A stretch of DNA of 13,274 bases, taken from positions 1 through 13,274 of the forward strand of contig JAEZDX010000452.1 of the NCBI GenBank assembly GCA_023417975.1. The letters are read 5' to 3'. This DNA is from Bacillota bacterium (GTDB lineage: Bacteria > Bacillota > Clostridia > Clostridiales > Clostridiaceae). The position numbers and the translations under genes were made by a program. This document shows positions 6,107 through 12,297 of this stretch, in pieces. Each line of letters begins with the position of its first letter. The stretch's first letter is position 1. The notes under the pieces are model-generated. The model did no database searches. It saw nothing but the letters and a program-made list of their open reading frames with translations, and had not been told where the DNA came from.

Positions 6107-6874
6107 TTGGATAAAATATTGAATATAAGAAATGTGGAAAAGTACTATGGAAATAAAGGAAATGTTGTAAAGGCTATTGATGACATGAGCTTTCAAGTAT
6201 TTAAGGGAGAATTTGTAGGGGTTATGGGACCTTCCGGCTCAGGGAAGACAACTCTACTAAACACAATATCTACAATTGATGAGGTAAGCTCAGGTCATAT
6301 CTACATAGACGGTAAGGATTTAACGGAAATCAGTCAAAAGGATATTGCAAGGTTTAGAAGAGAAAACCTGGGTTTTATCTTTCAGGACTTTAACTTGTTA
6401 GATACTTTGACAGTTCATGAGAATATAGCTTTGGCACTTACAATTAATAGACATAAAAAACAAGATATAGACAGTAAGGTAAAGGCTGCAGCTGCAGAGT
6501 TAGGTATAGAGGATATCCTTCATAAATACCCATATGAGGTTTCAGGAGGACAGAAGCAGAGATGTGCTTGCGCAAGGGCTTTAATCACAAATCCTAAGCT
6601 TATTTTGGCTGACGAGCCAACCGGTGCCTTGGATTCAAGGTCGGCTCAAATGCTTATAGAAATGATTTCACAGCTAAACAAGGAATTGGGAGCTACTATT
6701 TTAATGGTTACACATGATTCCTTCACGGCAAGCTATTGTGACAGAATTCTATTTATTAAAGATGGCAAGATATTTACTGAACTCATGAAGGGACAAAATA
6801 CCCGAAAGCAGTTTTTTAATCAGATTTTGGACGTGGTAGCACTGCTGGGAGGAGATGTGAGAGATGTACGCTAA
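6107..6874 (+). CDS. BceA-like ABC transporter ATPase
   Basis: An ABC ATPase of the lipoprotein-export/MacB/BceA type that powers the adjoining permease. Counting from the TTG at 6107 it has 255 residues: Walker A GPSGSGKTT (41-49), Q-loop FQDFNLLD, signature VSGGQKQR (145-152), Walker B LILADEPTGALD with Glu170, and His203 in MVTHD. The TTG is preferred because GAGGTGA (6095-6101) sits eight bases upstream (from GAGG) and the protein then begins DKILNIRNVEKYYG, as family members do. The in-frame ATG at 6080 has only a weak GGGAAG nearby and would add nine unusual residues. The gene overlaps the permease by 11 bases. In Bce-type modules the ATPase/permease pair both removes cell-wall antibiotics and signals to the kinase. 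Confidence 0.93.
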   Translation: MDKILNIRNVEKYYGNKGNVVKAIDDMSFQVFKGEFVGVMGPSGSGKTTLLNTISTIDEVSSGHIYIDGKDLTEISQKDIARFRRENLGFIFQDFNLLDTLTVHENIALALTINRHKKQDIDSKVKAAAAELGIEDILHKYPYEVSGGQKQRCACARALITNPKLILADEPTGALDSRSAQMLIEMISQLNKELGATILMVTHDSFTASYCDRILFIKDGKIFTELMKGQNTRKQFFNQILDVVALLGGDVRDVR

Positions 6875-8942
6875 ACTGTCTTTAAGTAATGCGAGGCGAT
6901 CAATTAAGGATTATGTGATTTATTTTGTTACGTTAATTATATGTGTAAGCTTATTTTATGCCTTTATGTCATTATCAAGTTCACATTATGAATTGATAAC
7001 AGAGGATTCCTATAACTTTGAGATGCTGAAAAACATATTAAAACATACCACATATATAATAACAGGGTTGCTTATAGTGCTCATTGCTTATGTAAATAAA
7101 TATATGATAAAGAGGCGGAAAAGAGAGTTCGCAACTTATATATTATTAGGCATTCCGCAGAGAAATGTGGCCCTCATGTTTTTCATTGAAACCTTAGTAA
7201 TGGATTTGGTATCTATAGTCCTTGGAATTTTTCTCGGAACTTTGTTTTCACAGCTTGTCACTGCATTAATCCTTATGACTGCAGAGCAAAAGATTATTTT
7301 CTCCTTCAAATTTTATATAGACACAGTAGTAATTACTTTGCTATTTTTTACAGCAATGTTTTGCATAATAGGGTTAATGAATGTGAGAACTTTAAGTAAA
7401 ACTAAATTGATTCATATGCTAAATGATGAAAAAAAGACTGAATTTCAGTTTAAGAGGGGAAAGGTAGTATATATATGTGCATTTATTGCAGCAATCTCAC
7501 TCTATATACTTTGTGGATATTCTGTCCATAGAATTTTGCAGGTAATAAGAAATCCAGCACTAAAACAAGGTAATGAAATGACGTACAGTGGACTAGCAAT
7601 AGCAGGTTTTATTATAGGAACTTATGCACTATTCTATTCTTTGGCCTATGTACTTGTTTTAATTAAAGAAAAATGGATAAAGTTTAAGTATGAATATACA
7701 AACCTATTTTTAGTAGGAGCAGTAGTTTCAAAAATAAAAACAGCACCTATGTTAATGGCGACAATATCCATAACTTTTTTAGGTGCTGCCTTAAGCTTTA
7801 CTTTGACACTTTTATTATCACAATGGAGTTTAGGATATTTGGACAACAGAATCCCTTTCGATACGGTGGTAGCGAGTAAATTGAATATTATGAATAGTGC
7901 GGAGGATATTTCTAATATTGACTATAGTGATTTAGTAAAATATTTAGACGGTAAGGACTATAATTTTAAGGATTATTGTGAAGTAGAACAATACTATATC
8001 TATGATAAAAAGTTCTATAATACGGATATAAAAGAAATGCCGTTATTTGCTATAAGTTTAAGCGATTATAATCACTTAAGAAAAATGCTCAAGCTCAGCA
8101 AAGTAAAGCTTGATAATAATGAATTCACAACTCAATGGATTAAACTTGCAGAGGATAATTATATTAATGAGTATATAAGAAAAAATTCAATTCTTAAAAT
8201 AAAAAATAAGGAACTTAGACTAAGTTCAAATCCATACTATAAAGATTCTATCGGTGAATATATTTATAATTCTCGTGAAGGCGGTCTCATAGTGTTACCG
8301 GATGAGTGGTGCAAAGACTTAACCTTAGCGGCTAAGGACTTTTATGCTAATACGGATAAGACGTTCAGTAACAATATGCTTGTGAAGCTTGAAAATGAAC
8401 TTATACCAAACTGGTTTATGAAGACCTATAGCGGTATGCTTAGTGGAGAGAAGAGTAGTCCATTAATAATCAGATTAAAGGCCGCGGAGAAAAATGAAGT
8501 ACTAAATGCCACCTTAGGTATGAGGATCATTGGAATATATGGAGGAGTTGTTTTGCTGATGATAAGCTTAACAGTACTTGCCTTGCAGCAGCTTTCGGAC
8601 TCTATTGAGCATAAAGGGAGATTTGATGCTTTAAGGAAGCTTGGTATAGATAATAAAGAGATATGCAGGCTAATTGCAAAGCAAATATCCTTTTACTTTA
8701 CAATACCAATAATTATTGCAGTGTTTGGCTTCTATATATTTTTTAACGCTTTTGCTTCTGCAAAGAGAACATTAATTGATATTTACATTGGAGACAAGGC
8801 TTTTATGTTCAATATAAGTATATCTTTATTACTAATTGTAATTATTTATATATGCTATTTTGCAGCTACTTACTATTCCTTTAAGCGGAATGTAGGAAGC
8901 ACCCCAGGGGTGCGCGATAAATGTCGAAATATAAATGTATGA
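6864..8942 (+). CDS. BceB-like ABC permease with repeat-derived C-terminal tail
   Basis: A 692-residue permease of the FtsX/BceB type. The N-terminus MYAKLSLSNARRSIKDYVIYF is typical. About seven hydrophobic segments lie within residues 17-320, followed by a large hydrophilic domain of about 210 residues (roughly 335-545) and three more segments near 555-675. The large extracellular loop between segments 7 and 8 is the hallmark of Bce permeases and is where antibiotic or lipid-cycle targets are recognised. GGAGG stands about 12 bases before ATG 6864. After the last segment, where homologues usually end soon after a short basic stretch (here YYSFKRN), the chain continues with STPGVRDKCRNINV, of which residues 679-688 are encoded by the 28-bp repeat. 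The tail is therefore likely acquired. Family and partnership with the preceding ATPase are secure; the drug handled is not known. Confidence 0.92.
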   Translation: MYAKLSLSNARRSIKDYVIYFVTLIICVSLFYAFMSLSSSHYELITEDSYNFEMLKNILKHTTYIITGLLIVLIAYVNKYMIKRRKREFATYILLGIPQRNVALMFFIETLVMDLVSIVLGIFLGTLFSQLVTALILMTAEQKIIFSFKFYIDTVVITLLFFTAMFCIIGLMNVRTLSKTKLIHMLNDEKKTEFQFKRGKVVYICAFIAAISLYILCGYSVHRILQVIRNPALKQGNEMTYSGLAIAGFIIGTYALFYSLAYVLVLIKEKWIKFKYEYTNLFLVGAVVSKIKTAPMLMATISITFLGAALSFTLTLLLSQWSLGYLDNRIPFDTVVASKLNIMNSAEDISNIDYSDLVKYLDGKDYNFKDYCEVEQYYIYDKKFYNTDIKEMPLFAISLSDYNHLRKMLKLSKVKLDNNEFTTQWIKLAEDNYINEYIRKNSILKIKNKELRLSSNPYYKDSIGEYIYNSREGGLIVLPDEWCKDLTLAAKDFYANTDKTFSNNMLVKLENELIPNWFMKTYSGMLSGEKSSPLIIRLKAAEKNEVLNATLGMRIIGIYGGVVLLMISLTVLALQQLSDSIEHKGRFDALRKLGIDNKEICRLIAKQISFYFTIPIIIAVFGFYIFFNAFASAKRTLIDIYIGDKAFMFNISISLLLIVIIYICYFAATYYSFKRNVGSTPGVRDKCRNINV
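8900..8927 (+). repeat. 28-bp dispersed repeat, copy 2 (inside permease 3' end)
   Basis: Same unit as at 372-399 and 9963-9990, with single differences at the 13th (G for A) and 21st (A for T) positions. Here it is read as T-P-G-V-R-D-K-C-R, a different frame from the UvrA copy. That argues the conserved thing is DNA or RNA, not a peptide. Confidence 0.9.
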
Positions 8943-8972
8943 AATCACTTTGTAAATCGTTTAAATTAACCA

Positions 8973-9003
8973 TTGACTTAAAGTTAACTTTAGGACTTAT
9001 AAT
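8973..9003 (+). promoter_or_regulatory. MerR-family type promoter of the aldo/keto reductase
   Basis: TTGACT (8973-8978) and TATAAT (8998-9003) are separated by 19 bases, and the spacer region holds CTTAAAGTT-AACTTTAGG (8977-8994), an 18-base palindrome with one mismatch and the perfect core AAAGTTAACTTT. Over-long spacers with a central palindrome are the signature of promoters twisted into activity by MerR-family regulators. No MerR gene is in the window. Confidence 0.75.
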
Positions 9004-9040
9004 TTAGTCATACTTATTTCATTATAAGGAGGATTATATT

Positions 9041-9958
9041 ATGAGAACTATAAAGTTAGGAAAATCCGATTTACATGTGCCTGTCATAGCAGTGGGCTGT
9101 ATGCGTATTAATAATTTGAGCAAACCGGAGGCAGAGCGATTTGTTCACACAGCTTTGGAGAATGGCGCCAATTTTTTTGATCATGCAGATATCTATGGTG
9201 GGGGAACTTGCGAAGAAATATTTGCGAATGCAATACACATGAACGAAAATGTGAGAGAAAAGATAATACTGCAATCTAAGTGCGGAATTAGAAAAGGTAT
9301 GTTTGACTTTTCAAAAGAACATATTCTGAATTCTGTTGATGGCATACTGAAACGGTTGAAAACAGATTATTTGGATGTGCTTCTGCTGCATCGTCCTGAT
9401 GCATTGGTTGAACCCGAAGAGGTTGCCGAGGCATTTGATAAGCTATATAGTAGTGGAAAGGTAAGAAACTTTGGTGTGTCTAATCAGAACCCGATGCAGA
9501 TACAGCTTCTTCAAAAATTTTTGAAGCAACCAATTATTGCCAATCAGTTGCAGTTGAGCATCACCAACACAAATATGATTTCTACAGGAATTCATGTAAA
9601 TATGCTTGATGAAGCTGCTGTTAATCGCGATGGTAGTGTGTTGGATTTCTGCCGCCTGAACGATATTACAATACAACCGTGGTCACCTTTCCAATATGGA
9701 TTTTTTGAAGGCGTTTTTCTGGATAATGAAAAGTTTCCCGAATTAAATGCCAAGATTAATGAAATCGCTGAAAAATATGGAGTAAACAATACAACAATTG
9801 CGTTATCGTGGATACTTCGTCATCCTGCACATATGCAGCCTGTTACAGGAACTATGAATATTGAACGTTTAATGGATTGCATTAAGGCAGCGGACATTTA
9901 TCTAACTCGTGAGGAGTGGTATGAAATCTATCGTGCTGCAGGAAATATCCTACCTTAG
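9041..9958 (+). CDS. Aldo/keto reductase (YdhF-like)
   Basis: A 305-residue NADPH-dependent oxidoreductase of the aldo/keto reductase superfamily, a cytoplasmic TIM barrel that reduces carbonyl compounds. The catalytic tetrad is visible as Asp47 and Tyr52 in FFDHADIYGGG, Lys80 in LQSKCG and His117 in LLLHRPD. Further family segments are GKVRNFGVSNQ, the QLQLSI strand and the cofactor-binding end PVTGTMNIERL. Order and length match the YdhF-like branch. AAGGAGG (9026-9032) lies eight bases before the ATG. The MerR-type promoter suggests induction by a reactive electrophile or aldehyde, in keeping with a detoxifying reductase, but this is inference. A 28-bp repeat begins four bases after the stop. 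Confidence 0.93.
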   Translation: MRTIKLGKSDLHVPVIAVGCMRINNLSKPEAERFVHTALENGANFFDHADIYGGGTCEEIFANAIHMNENVREKIILQSKCGIRKGMFDFSKEHILNSVDGILKRLKTDYLDVLLLHRPDALVEPEEVAEAFDKLYSSGKVRNFGVSNQNPMQIQLLQKFLKQPIIANQLQLSITNTNMISTGIHVNMLDEAAVNRDGSVLDFCRLNDITIQPWSPFQYGFFEGVFLDNEKFPELNAKINEIAEKYGVNNTTIALSWILRHPAHMQPVTGTMNIERLMDCIKAADIYLTREEWYEIYRAAGNILP

Positions 9959-9962
9959 CAGG

Positions 9963-9990
9963 CACCCCAGGGGTACGCGGTATATGTCGA
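9963..9990 (+). repeat. 28-bp dispersed repeat, copy 3 (just after the reductase stop)
   Basis: Same unit and orientation as copies 1 and 2, differing from copy 1 only at the 18th position (G for A). It is separated from the TAG of the aldo/keto reductase by four bases and lies 21 bases before the -35 of the hisS leader. It is not translated here. Confidence 0.9.
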
Positions 9991-10011
9991 AAATAGTGTC
10001 AAGTGTATATA

Positions 10012-10040
10012 TTGACCTACGTATATATTAGTGTTAGAAT
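10012..10040 (+). promoter_or_regulatory. Promoter of the hisS leader
   Basis: TTGACC (10012-10017) and TAGAAT (10035-10040) have an ideal 17-base spacer. Transcription would start near 10047, about 19 bases before the leader-peptide ATG, just enough to include its ribosome site. Confidence 0.8.
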
Positions 10041-10065
10041 ATAACAAATGTTTAGAGGTGATAAT

Positions 10066-10125
10066 ATGTTAACAAATTATTGTTTAAGCGGAAAACTTCA
10101 TCACCATCACAGGAAGCACTTGTAA
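10066..10125 (+). CDS. Histidine-rich leader peptide of the hisS attenuator
   Basis: A 19-residue open frame with a strong ribosome site, GAGGTGA (10055-10061), seven bases upstream counted from GAGG. It ends in four consecutive His codons (10099-10110), then Arg, Lys, a fifth His, Leu and TAA (10123-10125). Five His within the last eight residues, directly ahead of histidyl-tRNA synthetase, is the classic mark of a leader peptide whose translation speed reports charged tRNA-His. The last codons overlap the 5' arm of the first alternative hairpin. The peptide itself probably has no function. Confidence 0.9.
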   Translation: MLTNYCLSGKLHHHHRKHL

Positions 10126-10238
10126 CCCTGGGTTTATTTCACAGGTACAAGTGCTGTTAGTGCTTGCGCCTGTGGTGTTGTATAGTGAGAACTCTACAGG
10201 TATTTTGATAAATACTTTGTAGAGTTCTTTTGTTTTTT
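10115..10238 (+). promoter_or_regulatory. Histidine-responsive transcription attenuator of hisS
   Basis: Five segments can pair in two exclusive ways. Segment 1 AGCACTTGTA (10115-10124) pairs with segment 2 (10146-10155), extended by CCTG/CAGG (10127-10130 with 10142-10145). Segment 2 can instead pair with segment 3: CACAGG (10140-10145) with CCTGTG (10169-10174) and CAAGTGC (10148-10154) with GTGCTTG (10160-10166). Segment 3 CCTGTGG can pair with segment 4 (10194-10200), which removes the 5' arm of the terminator at 10188-10228. Model: stalling at the first His codon leaves segment 1 free, so 1:2 and 3:4 form and transcription continues. Full translation covers segment 1, so 2:3 and the terminator form. 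The pairings are seen; the mechanism is inferred. No T-box sequence is present. Confidence 0.85.
10188..10238 (+). terminator. Attenuator terminator upstream of hisS
   Basis: AGAACTCTACA (10188-10198) pairs perfectly with TGTAGAGTTCT (10218-10228), with an inner GTATTT/AAATAC pair (10200-10205 with 10210-10215), followed by a T-rich tract broken by one G. It ends 37 bases before the hisS ATG. Confidence 0.92.
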
Positions 10239-10274
10239 GCTAAAATTATTATTTTAAAATGGAGGAGAGATTTT

Positions 10275-11567
10275 ATGTCAATGGAATTAAAGAATTTAAA
10301 AGGAACAAGAGATTTTATGAAAAATGAGCAAAGGGTAAGAAATGAAATTATTAACAAGCTTCAAAAGGTATTTGAAAATTATGGATATGAACCAATAGAA
10401 ACCCCCGTGGTCTGCATGTATGATATATTGGCATCTAAATATGCAGGCGGTGATGAAATACTAAAGGAGATATATAAATTTAAGGACCAGGGACAGAGGG
10501 ATATAGCATTAAGGTATGATTTAACTGTTCCTTTTGCCCGGCTCATAGGTATGAATACCGATTTAAGAATGCCATTTAAAAGATATGAGATTGGAAAGGT
10601 GTTCCGCGACGGTCCTGTAAAGCCGGGAAGAGTCAGAGAATTTATTCAGTGCGATGTTGATATGGTAGGCGTAAAGTCAATGATGGCAGAGGCAGAACTG
10701 ATGGTTATGGCAAGTGATATATATAAGCTGCTTGGGCTTGATGTTTATATAGCTTTCAATAATAGAAAGCTTTTATCGGGAATAATTAGAACTGCAAAAG
10801 TAAGTGAAGAACTTGAAGGAAGTGTTATATTAAGCTTGGATAAGCTTGAAAAAATAGGACAGGGCGGTGTCAGTCAGGAGCTAATAGAAAAAGGACTGTC
10901 GGAAGAACAGATAGTAAAGCTATTTTCGTTATTAATGATGAATGAAAAAGACCTGCTAAAAAAGCTGGGAAGTAATCCGTTAAATGAACTTATAGAGCAA
11001 GGAATAAAGGAATTGAAAGAGCTGGAATACTATATTGATTCGGTAGGAATAAAAAATATATGTAAGTTCTCTCCTTACCTTGCGAGAGGGTTAGAGATAT
11101 ATACAGGTACAGTATTTGAGATATTCCTTACGGATGGAAGCATAACCTCAAGCTTAAGTGGAGGAGGAAGGTACGACAATATTGTAGGAGCATTCTTAGA
11201 TAACGGTAAAGAATATCCTGCAGTGGGCATTACTTTTGGGCTTGATGTAATTTATTTGGCACTGGAAGCCAAAGGCTTTATGATAAAGGAGGTACCACCG
11301 GCTCAAGTATATATAATTCCAATAGGGACAGAGTCCGAAGCATTTAGGATAGCGACAAATCTAAGAAGAAAGGGTGTTTCTGCAGATATCGAAATGGATA
11401 GAAGAAAATTGAGAAAAAGCCTCGAATATGCTTCTAAGCAGGGAATCCCTTTTGTTATAGTCATAGGCGAAGAAGAAATAAAAAATGGAAAAGTCAAAAT
11501 CAGAAATATGGAGACAGGCAGTGAAATGGAAATGAATCTGGAGGAGGTTGAGTTTTTCTTTAAGTGA
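10275..11567 (+). CDS. hisS: Histidyl-tRNA synthetase
   Basis: A 430-residue class II aminoacyl-tRNA synthetase that joins histidine to tRNA-His. It has the opening LKGTRDF, motif 1 region YEPIETP, the DLTVPFAR strand, motif 2 RYEIGKVFRDGPVKPGRVREFIQCDVD (103-129), a histidine-specific motif ARGLEIYTGTVFE (270-282; common form RGLDYYTG), GGGRYDN (297-302) and a C-terminal anticodon-binding domain from about residue 335. The intact anticodon domain and the RGL-YTG motif argue against HisZ. The motif 3 region reads AVGITFGLDVI, where class II enzymes usually have Arg (GLER/GLDR); here it is Val. It may be a divergent or second HisRS. The ATG at 10275 is chosen for GGAGGAG at 10261-10267; the frame opens earlier, at 10230, but inside the terminator. 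Expression is controlled by the upstream attenuator. Confidence 0.93.
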   Translation: MSMELKNLKGTRDFMKNEQRVRNEIINKLQKVFENYGYEPIETPVVCMYDILASKYAGGDEILKEIYKFKDQGQRDIALRYDLTVPFARLIGMNTDLRMPFKRYEIGKVFRDGPVKPGRVREFIQCDVDMVGVKSMMAEAELMVMASDIYKLLGLDVYIAFNNRKLLSGIIRTAKVSEELEGSVILSLDKLEKIGQGGVSQELIEKGLSEEQIVKLFSLLMMNEKDLLKKLGSNPLNELIEQGIKELKELEYYIDSVGIKNICKFSPYLARGLEIYTGTVFEIFLTDGSITSSLSGGGRYDNIVGAFLDNGKEYPAVGITFGLDVIYLALEAKGFMIKEVPPAQVYIIPIGTESEAFRIATNLRRKGVSADIEMDRRKLRKSLEYASKQGIPFVIVIGEEEIKNGKVKIRNMETGSEMEMNLEEVEFFFK

Positions 11568-11594
11568 TAGTTTACTGATTGCTAATTGAAGAGT

Positions 11595-11620
11595 CAACAT
11601 ATTATTGGATTAATATGTTG
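11595..11620. other. Perfect AT-rich hairpin behind hisS
   Basis: CAACATATTA (11595-11604) pairs with TAATATGTTG (11611-11620) around TTGGAT. No T-run follows, so it is not a standard terminator; it may protect the hisS mRNA 3' end. Between it and the terminator at 11763 I see only a second weak stem, GCAATTAA/TTAATTGC (11688-11695 with 11716-11723), and no gene. Confidence 0.5.
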
Positions 11621-11762
11621 GGCTGCTTTGCAATAAAGCTATCAAAATATATATATTCAATCAATACAAAGGCATTAATGGCGGAAAGCAATTAAAAGAA
11701 AGATTGTTACAGTAATTAATTGCATATTTTAGCTATATAGTACTAGGCATTCATTAGATGGA

Positions 11763-11810
11763 AGCATACAGAGATTTGTAAAATGAATCTTTGTATGCTG
11801 TTTTTATTTT
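11763..11810 (+). terminator. Intrinsic terminator after hisS
   Basis: AGCATACAGAGATT (11763-11776) pairs with AATCTTTGTATGCT (11786-11799), 14 pairs including one G-T, then a T-rich tract TTTTTATTTT (11801-11810). It lies almost 200 bases behind the hisS stop and before the next promoter. Confidence 0.88.
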
Positions 11811-11847
11811 ATGCAAAGTACGTATTTGATCGTGTGAACATTAACTA

Positions 11848-11876
11848 TTGACAACTGTGTATATGATGTATATACT
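11848..11876 (+). promoter_or_regulatory. Promoter of the GntR/ABC operon
   Basis: TTGACA (11848-11853) and TATACT (11871-11876) have a 17-base spacer. The start of transcription should fall near 11883, inside the operator described next. Confidence 0.85.
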
Positions 11877-11899
11877 GTATACATACACTATATACAGTA
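11873..11899. promoter_or_regulatory. Operator candidate for the YtrA-like regulator
   Basis: TACTGTATA (11873-11881) and TATACAGTA (11891-11899) form a perfect 9-9-9 inverted repeat covering the end of the -10 and the transcription start. A dimer bound here would block the promoter, which fits autorepression by the first gene of the operon, as usual for YtrA-type regulators. Binding is inferred. Confidence 0.72.
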
Positions 11900-11918
11900 C
11901 GTACGAGGAGAGCTATAT

Positions 11919-12296
11919 ATGGATATTATAATATCTAATTCTTCAGGAGAACCAATATATGAACAGATTACAAAACAGATTAAAAGCTCAATAATGAAAG
12001 GAGAGCTTAAAGCAGGAGATTTACTGCCATCTATCCGGAGCCTGGCAAAGGAACTGCAGATAAGCGTCATCACATCAAAACGAGCATATGAAGATCTTGA
12101 AAAAGAAGGGTTTATTGAGACTGTTCCGGGAAAAGGTTGTTACATATCAGGGCATAACAAAGAATTGCTTAGGGAAAAAAGACTTAGAGAGCTTGAAGAA
12201 AAGCTCAGTGAGGCAATTGATGAATGCAAACTATTAGGACTAAGCTTTGAAGAATTAAAAGAGATGCTAAGGGTATTGTTTTATGAGGAGGATTAA
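11919..12296 (+). CDS. GntR-family regulator, YtrA subfamily
   Basis: A 125-residue transcription factor. The N-terminal winged helix (about residues 10-77) is typical of GntR: EPIYEQITKQIKSSIMKGEL, then DLLPSIRSLAKELQIS and the wing VPGKGCYI. The C-terminal part (80-125) is only a short helical dimerisation segment, not a ligand-binding domain, which places it in the YtrA subfamily. These regulators usually repress an adjoining ABC transporter operon and respond to cell-envelope stress. GAGGAG (11905-11910) lies eight bases before the ATG. The next gene starts two bases after the stop, and the ribosome site of that gene lies within the last codons, so the two are coupled. Confidence 0.93.
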   Translation: MDIIISNSSGEPIYEQITKQIKSSIMKGELKAGDLLPSIRSLAKELQISVITSKRAYEDLEKEGFIETVPGKGCYISGHNKELLREKRLRELEEKLSEAIDECKLLGLSFEELKEMLRVLFYEED

Positions 12297-12297
12297 A

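Noticed and set aside
7646..7846. Minus-strand open frame inside the permease gene
   Set aside because: Opposite a conserved membrane protein, with no ribosome site; a shadow of the real frame.
9443..9789. Minus-strand open frames inside the aldo/keto reductase gene
   Set aside because: They lie opposite a clearly conserved gene, lack ribosome sites and resemble no family.
9963..9990. The 28-bp repeat as part of a T-box (AGGGGTACGCGG resembles the T-box core)
   Set aside because: It is transcribed ahead of the hisS promoter, and identical copies occur at uvrA and the permease gene, where no synthetase follows.
9991..10274. T-box riboswitch upstream of hisS
   Set aside because: No AGGGTGGNACCGCG-like T-box sequence and no typical specifier loop; the His-rich leader frame and alternative stems explain the region better.
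10230..10274. Upstream start for HisRS at 10230
   Set aside because: It lies in the T-tract of the attenuator terminator and has no ribosome site; 10275 has GGAGGAG.
12283..12297. Start of the YtrB-like ATPase at 12283
   Set aside because: The ribosome site GAGGAGG is downstream of this ATG and serves the ATG at 12298.
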